This document shows, one piece after another, positions 15,064 through 23,572 of a stretch of DNA of 35,977 nucleotides. How positions within the stretch are numbered: position 1 is the first letter of the stretch; each line of letters starts with the position of its first letter. The stretch lies in IMG/VR virus record IMGVR_UViG_3300046007_006885, positions 1 through 35,977 of that record, one strand, 5' to 3'. The notes beneath the pieces are model-generated. The model searched no databases. It saw nothing but the letters and a program-made list of their open reading frames with translations, and was not told the origin of the DNA. Position numbers and translations under genes: made by a program. The DNA comes from a virus.

Positions 15064-16227
15064 ATGACTACTGCAAATGTTGTTATTCAACCTAACTTAC
15101 AAAATGATCTGAGTTTACGCACCTATAATCTTGGAGGACCTGGTCCTATAAGTCAGGCCAGCGCAATTGAAGCTGCAGGTAATATTCAAACTTTAAATCA
15201 ATTGCGTAATGAAATGATCGATTATATAAGATTACGGTTAGGTGATCAAATAGTAGATTTAGAACTGGACAAAGAACACTATGAGTTATCTATTAAACAG
15301 GCACTTACAAAATATAGACAGAAAGCACAAAACGCAGTAGAAGAAAGCTATGCATTTTTAGATTTGTTACCAGAAGTGCAAGAATATATTCTTCCTAACT
15401 ATATAATGGAAGTAAGACAGATATTTCGCAGAGGCATAGGTAGTACAACCGGCACAACAGCAAGTCAATTTGAACCGTTTGCTAGTGGTTACTTGAACAC
15501 TTATATGTTAGTGGCAGGTCGTGTGGGAGGTTTACTAAACTATGAATTATTCACTCAGTATCAAGAGTTGGCAATGACAATGTTCGGTGGTTACATGAAC
15601 TACACTTGGAATCGTGTAACCAAGAAGTTAACGCTGGTACGCAAGATGCCAGAATATGGACATACCTATTTTACCTTAAATTCTTTAACTGCTGCTGGTA
15701 CAACTATAGGCAGTACAATAACCATTAATTTAGGGCAACCAGTTACGTTGGCTGCAGGCAACAGTTTGTACATTCAAAATTGTCCTGTAAGCGGCTATAG
15801 TGGGCAATATACTGTAGTTTCTGTTAACAATAGTAATACGGTGATTACAGTGCAAGCCACCCAAGCGTTAGGATCTAATTCAGTTACTGGCTTTAATTTG
15901 AGCCAAACACAAATTTGGAGTCCTGAAGTGGATGGATTAAACAATACCGAAAGTGTTCTACTTTGGATATTTAATTACAAGCCAGACAGTATGCTTTTAA
16001 GTGATCCACAAGTTTATCCATGGTTGCAGGAATATGCTTTAGCATTTTGTAAGAGTATTTTAGGGCAGGCACGTGGTAAATTTGCCAGTATAGCGGGTCC
16101 TCAAGCTGGCACTCAATTGAATGGAGCAGCCTTGCTACAAGAAGCGCAAGCAGAAATGGAAAAATTGGAAGAAGATTTGAAAAACTATGTTGATGGATCG
16201 CAACCGTTGACATGGGTCATAGGATAA
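15064..16227 (+). CDS. 13: Neck protein gp13
   Basis: 387 residues from ATG 15064. The ATG at 15043 in frame overlaps the promoter motif and terminator, so it is rejected. The region LRNEMIDYIRLRLGDQIVDLELDKEHYELSIKQALTKY matches gp13 of T4-like phages (a helix, a LG..v...el....e..I..Al..y pattern). ILPNYIMEVRQIFRRG and the C-terminal helix region WLQEYALAFCKSILGQARGKF also fit. A beta-rich insertion at ~203-282 (TITINLGQPVTLAAGNSLYI...) is absent from T4's 309-residue protein. gp13 joins gp14 in the head-completion neck. Confidence 0.85.
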   Translation: MTTANVVIQPNLQNDLSLRTYNLGGPGPISQASAIEAAGNIQTLNQLRNEMIDYIRLRLGDQIVDLELDKEHYELSIKQALTKYRQKAQNAVEESYAFLDLLPEVQEYILPNYIMEVRQIFRRGIGSTTGTTASQFEPFASGYLNTYMLVAGRVGGLLNYELFTQYQELAMTMFGGYMNYTWNRVTKKLTLVRKMPEYGHTYFTLNSLTAAGTTIGSTITINLGQPVTLAAGNSLYIQNCPVSGYSGQYTVVSVNNSNTVITVQATQALGSNSVTGFNLSQTQIWSPEVDGLNNTESVLLWIFNYKPDSMLLSDPQVYPWLQEYALAFCKSILGQARGKFASIAGPQAGTQLNGAALLQEAQAEMEKLEEDLKNYVDGSQPLTWVIG

Positions 16228-16235
16228 TGTAATAT
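16207..16235 (+). promoter_or_regulatory. Sigma70-type promoter for dNMP kinase, TTGACA-17-TAATAT
   Basis: TTGACA at 16207-16212 inside the last codons of gp13, a 17-base spacer, and TAATAT at 16230-16235. An overlapping TATAAG is an alternative -10 with longer spacing. It points at the dNMP kinase gene, which has GGAG at 16244-16247, eight bases before its ATG. Confidence 0.6.
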
Positions 16236-16255
16236 AAGCTTACGGAGTTTATATT

Positions 16256-16852
16256 ATGATTATTGGTATTTGCGGTTTGATTGGCGCAGGCAAGGATACT
16301 GCAGCCGATTATCTTGTTAACTTCCATGGTTTCAAACGAGACAGTTTTGCTGCTACATTAAAAGATGCAGTAGCATCGGTGTTTAGTTGGGATCGAGAGT
16401 TATTGGAAGGACGTACTAAACATGCTCGTGAATGGCGTGAAGAAATTGATCCATGGTGGAGTGAAAGATTAAAAATGCCTGGATTAACTCCGAGACTTAT
16501 TTTGCAACTTTGGGGTACAGAAGTTTGTCGTCAGGGATTTCATGATGACATTTGGATTGCCAGTTTGGAAAATAAACTACGAAAGTCAGAAGACAGCATT
16601 GTAATCAGTGACTGCAGATTTCCTAATGAAATCACAGCCATACGGCGTGCAGGCGGTAGAGTAGTCAGAATTGTTAGAGGTCCAGACCCTGAGTGGTTTA
16701 AAACTGCAAGATTTCATCCAGAGTGTATGAAAGTTGATTGGCCCGAAATTCATGCTAGTGAATACAGTTGGGCCACAACAGATTTTGATGCTGTTATTGA
16801 AAACAATGCTAGTATAGAAGATTTGTACAGGGCTCTTAAAAATCTGGTGTAA
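16256..16852 (+). CDS. 1: Deoxynucleoside monophosphate kinase (T4 gp1-like)
   Basis: 198 residues. The P-loop GLIGAGKDT is at 7-15 with K13 and T15. LILQLWGTEVCRQ and IVISDCRFPNEITAIRRAGGRVVRIVR are the family signature, in which the DxRfpnE segment binds nucleotide. It phosphorylates dNMPs to supply DNA synthesis. A clear GGAG ribosome site and its own sigma70-type promoter separate it from the late neck genes around it. The 3' end overlaps the convergent HNH-like gene by 17 bases. Confidence 0.9.
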   Translation: MIIGICGLIGAGKDTAADYLVNFHGFKRDSFAATLKDAVASVFSWDRELLEGRTKHAREWREEIDPWWSERLKMPGLTPRLILQLWGTEVCRQGFHDDIWIASLENKLRKSEDSIVISDCRFPNEITAIRRAGGRVVRIVRGPDPEWFKTARFHPECMKVDWPEIHASEYSWATTDFDAVIENNASIEDLYRALKNLV

Positions 16853-17186
16853 TTGGACTTTCTCGCCAAGGCAATCTACTATTGGCAATTTCGACTCTGC
16901 AATTTAAACAAACAGATTTTAAATTTATTGAAGATAAATTTTTTAAATTTCCATCTACATGATAAACTGTAAGTTGTTTGTCAGGAAATTTTGCAACATA
17001 CCCACATTTTTCGCAATGCATTTTTTTCCTATAGCCTGCTTTAAACCATGCCGACGGCTTAGGTTTTAATTTTTTACCCTTCCTAATACAACTATCACAC
17101 ATCTTTCTATAATGATGGATGTTGTTTTTGATATAGTTCACAGCAGCTGGCGTGTGCCCACATACTGCACATAATGGTCTTTGCAT
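16836..17186 (-). CDS. HNH-like zinc-binding protein
   Basis: 116 residues if read from ATG 17186; in-frame ATG 17201 and TTG 17222 are alternative starts. Cysteine pairs: CAVC and CDSC near the N-terminus, CEKC in the middle, and CLNC near the C-terminus, giving two zinc sites. QLTVYHVDGNLKNLSSINLKSVCLNC resembles the His-Asn part of an HNH fold. The protein is basic (KKLKPKPSAW). It is inverted among plus-strand genes, typical of free-standing HNH genes in T4-like phages. The chosen start has a TAAATA motif four bases upstream. Whether it cuts DNA is unclear since a DH pair is replaced by YHV. Confidence 0.6.
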   Translation of the reverse strand: MQRPLCAVCGHTPAAVNYIKNNIHHYRKMCDSCIRKGKKLKPKPSAWFKAGYRKKMHCEKCGYVAKFPDKQLTVYHVDGNLKNLSSINLKSVCLNCRVEIANSRLPWRESPITPDF

Positions 17187-17190
17187 TTGG

Positions 17191-17196
17191 TATTTA
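17191..17196 (-). promoter_or_regulatory. Weak late-type TAAATA motif before the HNH-like gene
   Basis: Minus-strand GGTAAATACC centred here is four bases from the ATG at 17186, a spacing like the leaderless arrangement at 21205-21218. It lies inside the frame of the longer versions of the gene, so it may be chance. Confidence 0.25.
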
Positions 17197-17244
17197 CCCA
17201 TACCTTTGCAAAGGGCAGTCAATTTGACTTTTTTTATCAGTTTC

Positions 17245-17252
17245 GATAAATA
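17245..17252 (+). promoter_or_regulatory. T4-late-type promoter motif for tail sheath gp18
   Basis: GATAAATA, a seven-of-eight match to TATAAATA, ends 26 bases before the gp18 ATG. A purine-rich ribosome site (AGAGGAAGAA, about 17265-17274) sits between. This is the best-formed late leader in the window, in front of a highly expressed gene. Confidence 0.7.
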
Positions 17253-17278
17253 TCTTTAACAGATAGAGGAAGAACAAC

Positions 17279-20200
17279 ATGGCTTTAGTTTCTCCAGGCG
17301 TACAAGTTACCGTAATAGATGAAAGTAACTATGCACCAGCTGCTTTAGGCTCAGTAGCATATGTGTTACTTGCTACAGCAGAAAATAAGTTAGCACCAGG
17401 TGGATCATCATATGCTGCTGGCACTCTTGCTGAAAATGCAGGAAGAATATATACAATCACTAGTCAACGTGACCTGATTACAACTTTTGGTACTCCGATA
17501 TTTAAAACTACCGCAGGTGGTGCAGCAATTAACGGGGATGAACAAAACGAATATGGTTTATTGGCTGCATATAGTGCATTAGGTGTCAGCAATAGAATTT
17601 ATGTACAAAGAGCAGACGTTGATTTAGGGACACTTGAAGGTACTACAATTAGACCTTTAGCTAATCCTAGCAACGGCAATTTATGGTTAGATACAGCAGG
17701 CAGTAATTGGGGCGTATACGAATGGAACTTTACAACTCAAAATTGGGTGAAGAAGACTCCTAATGTCATTACTAGTACTGAATATCTAGCAGGCGATAGT
17801 TTTACACCTAATGTCAATTTTGGATCGATTGGTGATTACGCAGTAAATGCAGCTAATGCATATAACCCTGTATTTTACAAAATTTACAATAACACTTGGC
17901 AATTGGTAGGAAATGCTGGTTGGCAAATGGGTATTCCGTCAGTGACTGGAACAGTCACAAACCCAGTATTATCAACTGGCGGAACTATTTCTATTAATGG
18001 TACAAGTATTATTTTATCTGGTTCGTCCAATGTAACTGTGGTACGAGATACAATCAACAGTGCAGCAGTTACTGGTATTATTGCAAGAATTGCAAACAAT
18101 CAACTAGTGATAAGTGCTAATTCTGCAGCTACAGTCAGCGCAGCAAATATACAAAACGTATCAGGAACAGCATTAACTGATTTAGGTATTACTCCTGGTG
18201 CATATCCTGCGGCAGCTACAAGTATTGCTCCTTATACGTCAGTTCCAAGTTGGCAAGGTAATGCATTTGTAGGGAAGCCAACTGGCAGCGTGTGGCAAGT
18301 TGCTACAGCTCAACGTGACGGTATGAATATGATTGTTAATGAGTTTAACAGTACTACAAATACTTGGGACACATTAACAGTTAATGGTTATGCTAATATT
18401 TTTGCCGCAACATTTGCTTTAGATCCTACAGGTGGTGGTATTAATGTAAGTCAAGGCACAGTATTCAATCAGTATAATCCATATGACAATAATCAGTTAG
18501 TGAATTATATATGGCAACGTAAATCTACTGGGCCAACAATAATTACTGGAAATACAACAAGCCCTAGTGCAGCAAACATTAATGCAAGTTTTACTCTTAC
18601 AACTAGAGCCAATGTACAATTAGCTAATTTAAGCACATATACTGTTTCTATTGCGACTGCTACTGTAAACGGATTTATTCAGGCAGTTGCTACTGCAGGA
18701 ATTCCATATGTTTCAGCAGCACTAAGTAGCACAGGTGCAATGACTTTGCGACACGAACTTGGCGGTGATCTACTACTAGTAGATGGTGCAGGAACACCTC
18801 TAGCTAACGTTGGTATCACTGATTCTGCAACTAATGTTTATGCGACACCAACTTTGGGCGACTCTGCCTTATATGGAACCAATTGGGAACCTTTAGAAGA
18901 AGTTACTTATACACCTAAAGTCACTAGACCGTATGTTTCTCCTGCTAATGAAACTTTATGGTATTACAATACCCCAAGTAGAGTTGATATCATGGTCAGC
19001 AACGGAACTGCTTGGTTGGGTTATCAGAACTTAACAAACGATATTAGAGGTTATAATTTATCTAATACTAATGAGTCCGGGGTAATTCTTGGTACAGAAG
19101 AGCCCACTACACAAGACAATGGTGATGCTTTAGTCTACGGTGATTTATGGTTAGATACAAGCGATTTAGAAAATTATCCAAAATTATATCGTTATCAAAG
19201 TGTAAACGGGTTAGATCAATGGGTGCTTATTGACAATACAGATGCAGTTAGCCAAAATGGTATTATTTTTGCTGATGCACGTTGGGCAACATCTGGCACA
19301 ACAGATCCAGCATTAGACACAATTCCACCAATTACAACTTTATTGACAAGTAATTATGTTGATTTAGATGCTCCAGATCCAACACTATATCCAAGAGGTA
19401 TGTTACTATGGAATACCAGAACAAGCGGTTATAATGTCAAAGAGTTTAGAACAAATTATTTCAATGCTGCAGCATATCCAAATGAATCATTGCCCTCACA
19501 AAAGAATACTTGGGTCAGTGTTAGCGGATTTGATGTTACTGGAGTTCCGAACTTTGGTAGAAAAGCACCAAGAGGTGTTGTGGTTGCTGCACTCAAAGCG
19601 TCAATTGATGCAAGCACAGCATTACGTGAGGATGCCAATCAGTTTAATTTAATCGCATGTCCTGGATATCCTGAGTTGATTCCTAACATGATTACTTTAA
19701 ATGAAGATAGAGAAAACACCGCGTTTATTATTGGTGATACTCCTATGAGATTAGTTGCTACAGGTACAGACATCCAAGCTTGGGCCACAAACAGTTTGGA
19801 GGTTACCTCAACTGGTGAATATGGATTGAATACAACAAGTCCTTACGTTGGTTTATACTATCCACAAGGACAAACCAATGATCTTGATGGAAACGCCGTA
19901 GTAGTTCCATCAAGTCATGCAGTATTACGTGCAATGTTAAAAAGTGATAATATTAGTTATCCTTGGTTGGCGCCTGCAGGAACTAGACGAGGTTTAATAG
20001 ACAACCTTAATGCAATTGGCTATATTCAACCCACTAGCGGTCAGTTTATTTCAATTGGGGTAACTCAAGGTTTAAGAGATGTATTGTACACTAACAAAAT
20101 TAATCCTTTGACATTCCTCCCAGGTAATGGTTTATTAGTTTATGGACAGAAAACATTAAGTTCGACTCCTAGTGCATTAGATAGAATTAACGTAGCAAGA

Positions 20201-20533
20201 TTGGTAAACTACTTACGTCAACAACTGAATATCATTGCAAGACCGTTTATTTTTGAACCTAACGATCCTATTACAAGAAATTCAATTTTAGCTGTCGTTA
20301 ACAGTTTATTAAATGATTTAGTTGTAAAACGTGGTATTTCCGATTATCTTGCAGTTTGCGATACCACAAACAATACACCAGAAAGAATTAGCAGAAATGA
20401 ATTATATGTAGACGTAGCAATTCAACCAACTAAGGATGTTGAATTTATTTACATACCAATTAGATTAAAGAACCCCGGCGAAATCCAAGGGGGCAATTTA
20501 GCATCAGCCTCAGCTTTAGGAACAGGAGCATAA
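17279..20533 (+). CDS. 18: Contractile tail sheath protein gp18, enlarged
   Basis: 1084 residues against 659 in T4. The N-terminus (MALVSPGVQVTVIDESNYAP) and the C-terminal ~320 residues (RKAPRGVVVAALKAS, PWLAPAGTRRGLIDN, ARPFIFEPNDPITRNSI, VAIQPTKDVEFIYIPIRL) are the conserved polymerising core. The middle is expanded. At ~233-307 and ~421-520 lie two beta modules resembling flagellin/FliD 'IN' motifs. WLDT / LWLDTSDLENY segments near 134 and ~620, plus LWYYN and LLWNTRT segments, form W-rich repeats. These would project from the outside of the sheath. Good ribosome site upstream; gp19 starts two bases after the stop. Confidence 0.95.
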   Translation: MALVSPGVQVTVIDESNYAPAALGSVAYVLLATAENKLAPGGSSYAAGTLAENAGRIYTITSQRDLITTFGTPIFKTTAGGAAINGDEQNEYGLLAAYSALGVSNRIYVQRADVDLGTLEGTTIRPLANPSNGNLWLDTAGSNWGVYEWNFTTQNWVKKTPNVITSTEYLAGDSFTPNVNFGSIGDYAVNAANAYNPVFYKIYNNTWQLVGNAGWQMGIPSVTGTVTNPVLSTGGTISINGTSIILSGSSNVTVVRDTINSAAVTGIIARIANNQLVISANSAATVSAANIQNVSGTALTDLGITPGAYPAAATSIAPYTSVPSWQGNAFVGKPTGSVWQVATAQRDGMNMIVNEFNSTTNTWDTLTVNGYANIFAATFALDPTGGGINVSQGTVFNQYNPYDNNQLVNYIWQRKSTGPTIITGNTTSPSAANINASFTLTTRANVQLANLSTYTVSIATATVNGFIQAVATAGIPYVSAALSSTGAMTLRHELGGDLLLVDGAGTPLANVGITDSATNVYATPTLGDSALYGTNWEPLEEVTYTPKVTRPYVSPANETLWYYNTPSRVDIMVSNGTAWLGYQNLTNDIRGYNLSNTNESGVILGTEEPTTQDNGDALVYGDLWLDTSDLENYPKLYRYQSVNGLDQWVLIDNTDAVSQNGIIFADARWATSGTTDPALDTIPPITTLLTSNYVDLDAPDPTLYPRGMLLWNTRTSGYNVKEFRTNYFNAAAYPNESLPSQKNTWVSVSGFDVTGVPNFGRKAPRGVVVAALKASIDASTALREDANQFNLIACPGYPELIPNMITLNEDRENTAFIIGDTPMRLVATGTDIQAWATNSLEVTSTGEYGLNTTSPYVGLYYPQGQTNDLDGNAVVVPSSHAVLRAMLKSDNISYPWLAPAGTRRGLIDNLNAIGYIQPTSGQFISIGVTQGLRDVLYTNKINPLTFLPGNGLLVYGQKTLSSTPSALDRINVARLVNYLRQQLNIIARPFIFEPNDPITRNSILAVVNSLLNDLVVKRGISDYLAVCDTTNNTPERISRNELYVDVAIQPTKDVEFIYIPIRLKNPGEIQGGNLASASALGTGA

Positions 20534-20534
20534 T

Positions 20535-21158
20535 ATGGCAGTTTCATCACTAACAAGATTTACAGTACCACTGGGTGGTAATCAAAGTAGTACCACTCAA
20601 GGTCTCTTAATGCCTAAATTGAAATTTAGATTTAGAGCATACTTTGAGAAATTTGGTGCGCCGGGCTCTGCAACCACCGAGCTTACTAAACAATTAATGT
20701 CTTTTGCTAGACCGCAGGTTCAAATGGAACCAATTTCCATTCCGGTCTATAACAGTATGGTTTACATTGCAGGTAGACCTCAATGGCAAGCTAGTCAGGT
20801 TGTTTTACGAGACGATGCTGGTGGTAATGTTTCTAGAATCGTTGGCGAACAATTACAGAAACAATTTGATTTTATGGAACAAGCCAGTGCAAGCAGCGCC
20901 ATTGACTATAAATTTATTTCTACTATTGAAATGCTAGATGGTAATAACGGTGCTACAGACCCGACAGTTTTAGAAAGTTGGCAACTGTACGGCTGTTTCC
21001 TGAGTGATGTTAATTATGGTGATGCCACATATGCTGATAATGAAGCAATGACTATTACCATGACCATTAGATACGACAATGCCATTCAAACAGTTGGAGC
21101 AGGTGTAGGTGCTCCGGGCATTACCCAATTCAATCCAGCAAGTGCAGTAACTGGATAA
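20535..21158 (+). CDS. 19: Tail tube protein gp19
   Basis: 207 residues, T4 gp19 being 163. It carries LLMPKLKFRFRAYFEKFG, then QLMSFARPQVQMEPISIPVYNSMVYIAG, and VLRDDAGGNVSRIVGEQLQKQFDF. WQLYGCFLSDVNYGDATYADNEAMTITMTIRYDNA is the conserved C-terminal strand set of tail tube proteins of contractile phages. It follows gp18 with AGGAG seven bases before the ATG, so sheath and tube are co-transcribed. It is followed by a strong terminator. Confidence 0.92.
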   Translation: MAVSSLTRFTVPLGGNQSSTTQGLLMPKLKFRFRAYFEKFGAPGSATTELTKQLMSFARPQVQMEPISIPVYNSMVYIAGRPQWQASQVVLRDDAGGNVSRIVGEQLQKQFDFMEQASASSAIDYKFISTIEMLDGNNGATDPTVLESWQLYGCFLSDVNYGDATYADNEAMTITMTIRYDNAIQTVGAGVGAPGITQFNPASAVTG

Positions 21159-21175
21159 TACTTAGAAAAAAGACA

Positions 21176-21202
21176 AAGCCTGCTTCGAGCAGGCTTTTTT
21201 TT
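21176..21202 (+). terminator. Strong rho-independent terminator after gp18-gp19
   Basis: An eight-base stem AGCCTGCT / AGCAGGCT with a TCG loop (21177-21195), extendable with A-T pairs, is followed by eight T (to 21202). It lies 17 bases after the gp19 stop and right before a late-type promoter motif. Confidence 0.92.
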
Positions 21203-21204
21203 GA

Positions 21205-21212
21205 GCTAAATA
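21205..21212 (+). promoter_or_regulatory. T4-late-type promoter motif, leaderless spacing
   Basis: GCTAAATA lies three bases after the terminator's T-run and five bases before ATG 21218. With T4 geometry (last A at about -6), +1 falls on the A of the ATG, so the mRNA would be leaderless. No Shine-Dalgarno sequence is present between. Confidence 0.55.
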
Positions 21213-21217
21213 TTTTT

Positions 21218-23572
21218 ATGGCCGCTTTATATAATGCTGGATTAAAACCATTAGGTTCTAACCCCACTCAACCGTATCAACATGCTACAAAATTGTTTTT
21301 AGCAGACAATTTTCGTTTGACCCCAAAGCAATCATTTTTGTATTATGTGGTGATTAATTTTGATCCAGCACTAACACAGGCACAGGGTATATTGGCAAAT
21401 ATTGTGAGTTTTGCTGAAAGATATCAATTCTTCGAAACAGGAATGTTGGTCAAACGTGCAGATTTGCCTAAATTTCAAATTAACACAAAAACTTTAAATG
21501 CCTACAATAGGAAAAATATTCTACATACACAATTAAGTTATGAACCGGTTAGCATCGCATTTCATGATGATGCAGCAGATGTAATAACTAATTTTTGGAA
21601 TGATTATTATACATATTACTTTAGAGACAGTGATTATGATGCAGTTTCTTATAGGCATACAAATCGTTACTCTTTAAGATCTAAAATTGGTTGGGGATTT
21701 AGTCCAAGAAATCAATCCTTGCCTCCTTTATTGAGTAATATAAGAATTTTTAGTTTGCACAATAAACGATTCACTGAATACATGTTAGTAAACCCTGTAA
21801 TAACTTCTTGGCGACATGGTGAAGTAGACAGCAGTGAAGGGACAGGACTGCTAACAAACACAATGCAAGTTAATTATGAAACAGTGAAATATTTTACTGG
21901 ATATGTTGATCCTGTTGCAGTTGACGGATTTACTTTATTACATTACGACAACAGACCAAGTCCACTTGCAACTAGCACATCTAACTTATACTCTAACAGT
22001 GGAATTCTTGGAGTAATAGATGGTGTAGCAAAAGATTTACGAAAACCAGACGGCGCAAATGGAGCAGGTGGTCCATTAAGTAATTTGCTTACTTTATACA
22101 AAACCTATAACAATTTAAAAGGTGTAAACTTCAAAAATGCAGTAGGAGCAAGTTTAGGGCAATTAGGATTAGGTGTTGCAAATCAAGTGCTAAATGGCCG
22201 TAATCCTTTTGCATTCCCAACCACTGCTAGTACTACAACAAGTCAATTATTTTCTAATCCAGCACCTGTAGGAAATAGAGGAATACCTGCAGTGACAGGA
22301 GTAAATGGTGGTAGTTTGGTAATAGGTGCTGCAGCCGGAGCTGGTATAAATTCAGGTCCTAATGTATTAACGCAAGGATTAGCAGCAGTTAACAGAGGAT
22401 TGCAAACTGCTATAGGTGCAGGAGCTAATTTTGTTAGAACTGGGTCAATCTTTGATGCACAACAAACATCAGGCAGGGTAGTTGTCGATCCTAGTACTCT
22501 TAACACACCCACTGGAACAATTACAGGTGTGTTTATCGACGATAATGGTCAAGCAGTGCCAGGATTTACAACATTAGGTACTAAGTCCGGTACATACAAT
22601 CCTAAGAATCCAACAGAAAATTTAGTGTCAGTTCAAACCACTGCAGATGAAGAAGGCAATACTGTAGTAATTAATACATACAAAGACGGTACGCAAGTTA
22701 CAGAAGATGCAGAAGGTAACAGACTGGGAGTCTTTCCTGGAAAAGTACAAAACGCAAATAATATCAACACAAATCCAGTAGACACTAGAACATTAGCTGC
22801 AACTGGTGCCACATTGAGTCAAACCGGTGTGCAATATAGAACTGATCCTAAGACGGGATTGGTTTATACTGTTGGTGGTACAACCACAGCACAGATTACA
22901 AATACTTTGTCGGGCACCGCAGGGGCAGTTGGTGGATTAGTAGCCGGGCAATCGATCAATAGAGCTCTAAATCGAAGTTTCTTGGGGGACAGTGTAATTG
23001 GCAGAACAGTCAGCGCCGCAGTGTCAACTGCAACAGGAGCAGCAATAGGTCGTGCAGTCAATAATGGATTACAACCAATTATAAACACTGCAACTGGAGC
23101 CATTGTTCAAGGTTGGGATAAAGTTGCAGGAGAAGTTAAAAATGTTGTAGGTAGCTGGACTGGTACAGGTGGCTACTCTGCCTCAGAACCTTGGAAAAAT
23201 GTTGTCGGTACCATTGAAGATACTGATCCTATTACTGGTGAAGTATTTGCTGTGACTACGTATAAAGATGGCACACAAGTCACTGAAAATGCAAACGGTG
23301 AGATCGTTGCAACAGTTAAAGGCTCAAACAATTCAGGATTCTTAAATTTCTTTAATAAATCTCCCGGTCAAAATACAGACTCCGTGGCTTCAGGTCCGGG
23401 GGCCGGTAGTTTATTAACCGATGGAAGCGGTAATCCGATTTATACTGGTAGTGGGGATGAATGGAACTACAGTGGCCCCACTGAAGATCCAATGGGTAAC
23501 CCAGCTGATTGGGTCAACGAAGGTCCATCAAATGACAGTTGGTCTGAATGGAATGAATGGGGCAGTGAATAA
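21218..23572 (+). CDS. Large tube-fold virion structural protein, possible tube initiator
   Basis: 784 residues. Residues ~20-135 (ATKLFLADNF, KQSFLYYVVINFD, RADLPKFQINTKTLNAYNRK, LSYEPVSIAFHDD, FWNDYYTYYFRDSDYD) look like the tail-tube fold shared by gp19 and baseplate tube initiators. After ~270 the protein is rich in Gly, Ala, Thr and Asn. It has two glycine-zipper-like stretches (~367-405 and ~560-625) and a duplicated YKDGTQVTE unit near 488 and 682. The acidic, Trp-rich tail ends NEWGSE. It stands alone after the gp19 terminator and overlaps the next gene by one base. A baseplate role is inference; a pilot or tape-like role for the C-terminus is possible. Confidence 0.65.
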   Translation: MAALYNAGLKPLGSNPTQPYQHATKLFLADNFRLTPKQSFLYYVVINFDPALTQAQGILANIVSFAERYQFFETGMLVKRADLPKFQINTKTLNAYNRKNILHTQLSYEPVSIAFHDDAADVITNFWNDYYTYYFRDSDYDAVSYRHTNRYSLRSKIGWGFSPRNQSLPPLLSNIRIFSLHNKRFTEYMLVNPVITSWRHGEVDSSEGTGLLTNTMQVNYETVKYFTGYVDPVAVDGFTLLHYDNRPSPLATSTSNLYSNSGILGVIDGVAKDLRKPDGANGAGGPLSNLLTLYKTYNNLKGVNFKNAVGASLGQLGLGVANQVLNGRNPFAFPTTASTTTSQLFSNPAPVGNRGIPAVTGVNGGSLVIGAAAGAGINSGPNVLTQGLAAVNRGLQTAIGAGANFVRTGSIFDAQQTSGRVVVDPSTLNTPTGTITGVFIDDNGQAVPGFTTLGTKSGTYNPKNPTENLVSVQTTADEEGNTVVINTYKDGTQVTEDAEGNRLGVFPGKVQNANNINTNPVDTRTLAATGATLSQTGVQYRTDPKTGLVYTVGGTTTAQITNTLSGTAGAVGGLVAGQSINRALNRSFLGDSVIGRTVSAAVSTATGAAIGRAVNNGLQPIINTATGAIVQGWDKVAGEVKNVVGSWTGTGGYSASEPWKNVVGTIEDTDPITGEVFAVTTYKDGTQVTENANGEIVATVKGSNNSGFLNFFNKSPGQNTDSVASGPGAGSLLTDGSGNPIYTGSGDEWNYSGPTEDPMGNPADWVNEGPSNDSWSEWNEWGSE

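Noticed and set aside
17217-17235. AGTCAA-T-TTGACT followed by a T-run as a terminator before gp18
   Set aside because: The loop would be a single base, leaving only a four-base workable stem, and it lies at the beginning of an inverted gene; too weak to call.
22243-22512. Long minus-strand open frames inside the large structural genes (for example here, 17884-18099, 25148-25507 and 31364-31765)
   Set aside because: They mirror the codon pattern of the real plus-strand gene, have no promoter or ribosome site, and give low-complexity or Cys/Ser-rich products.
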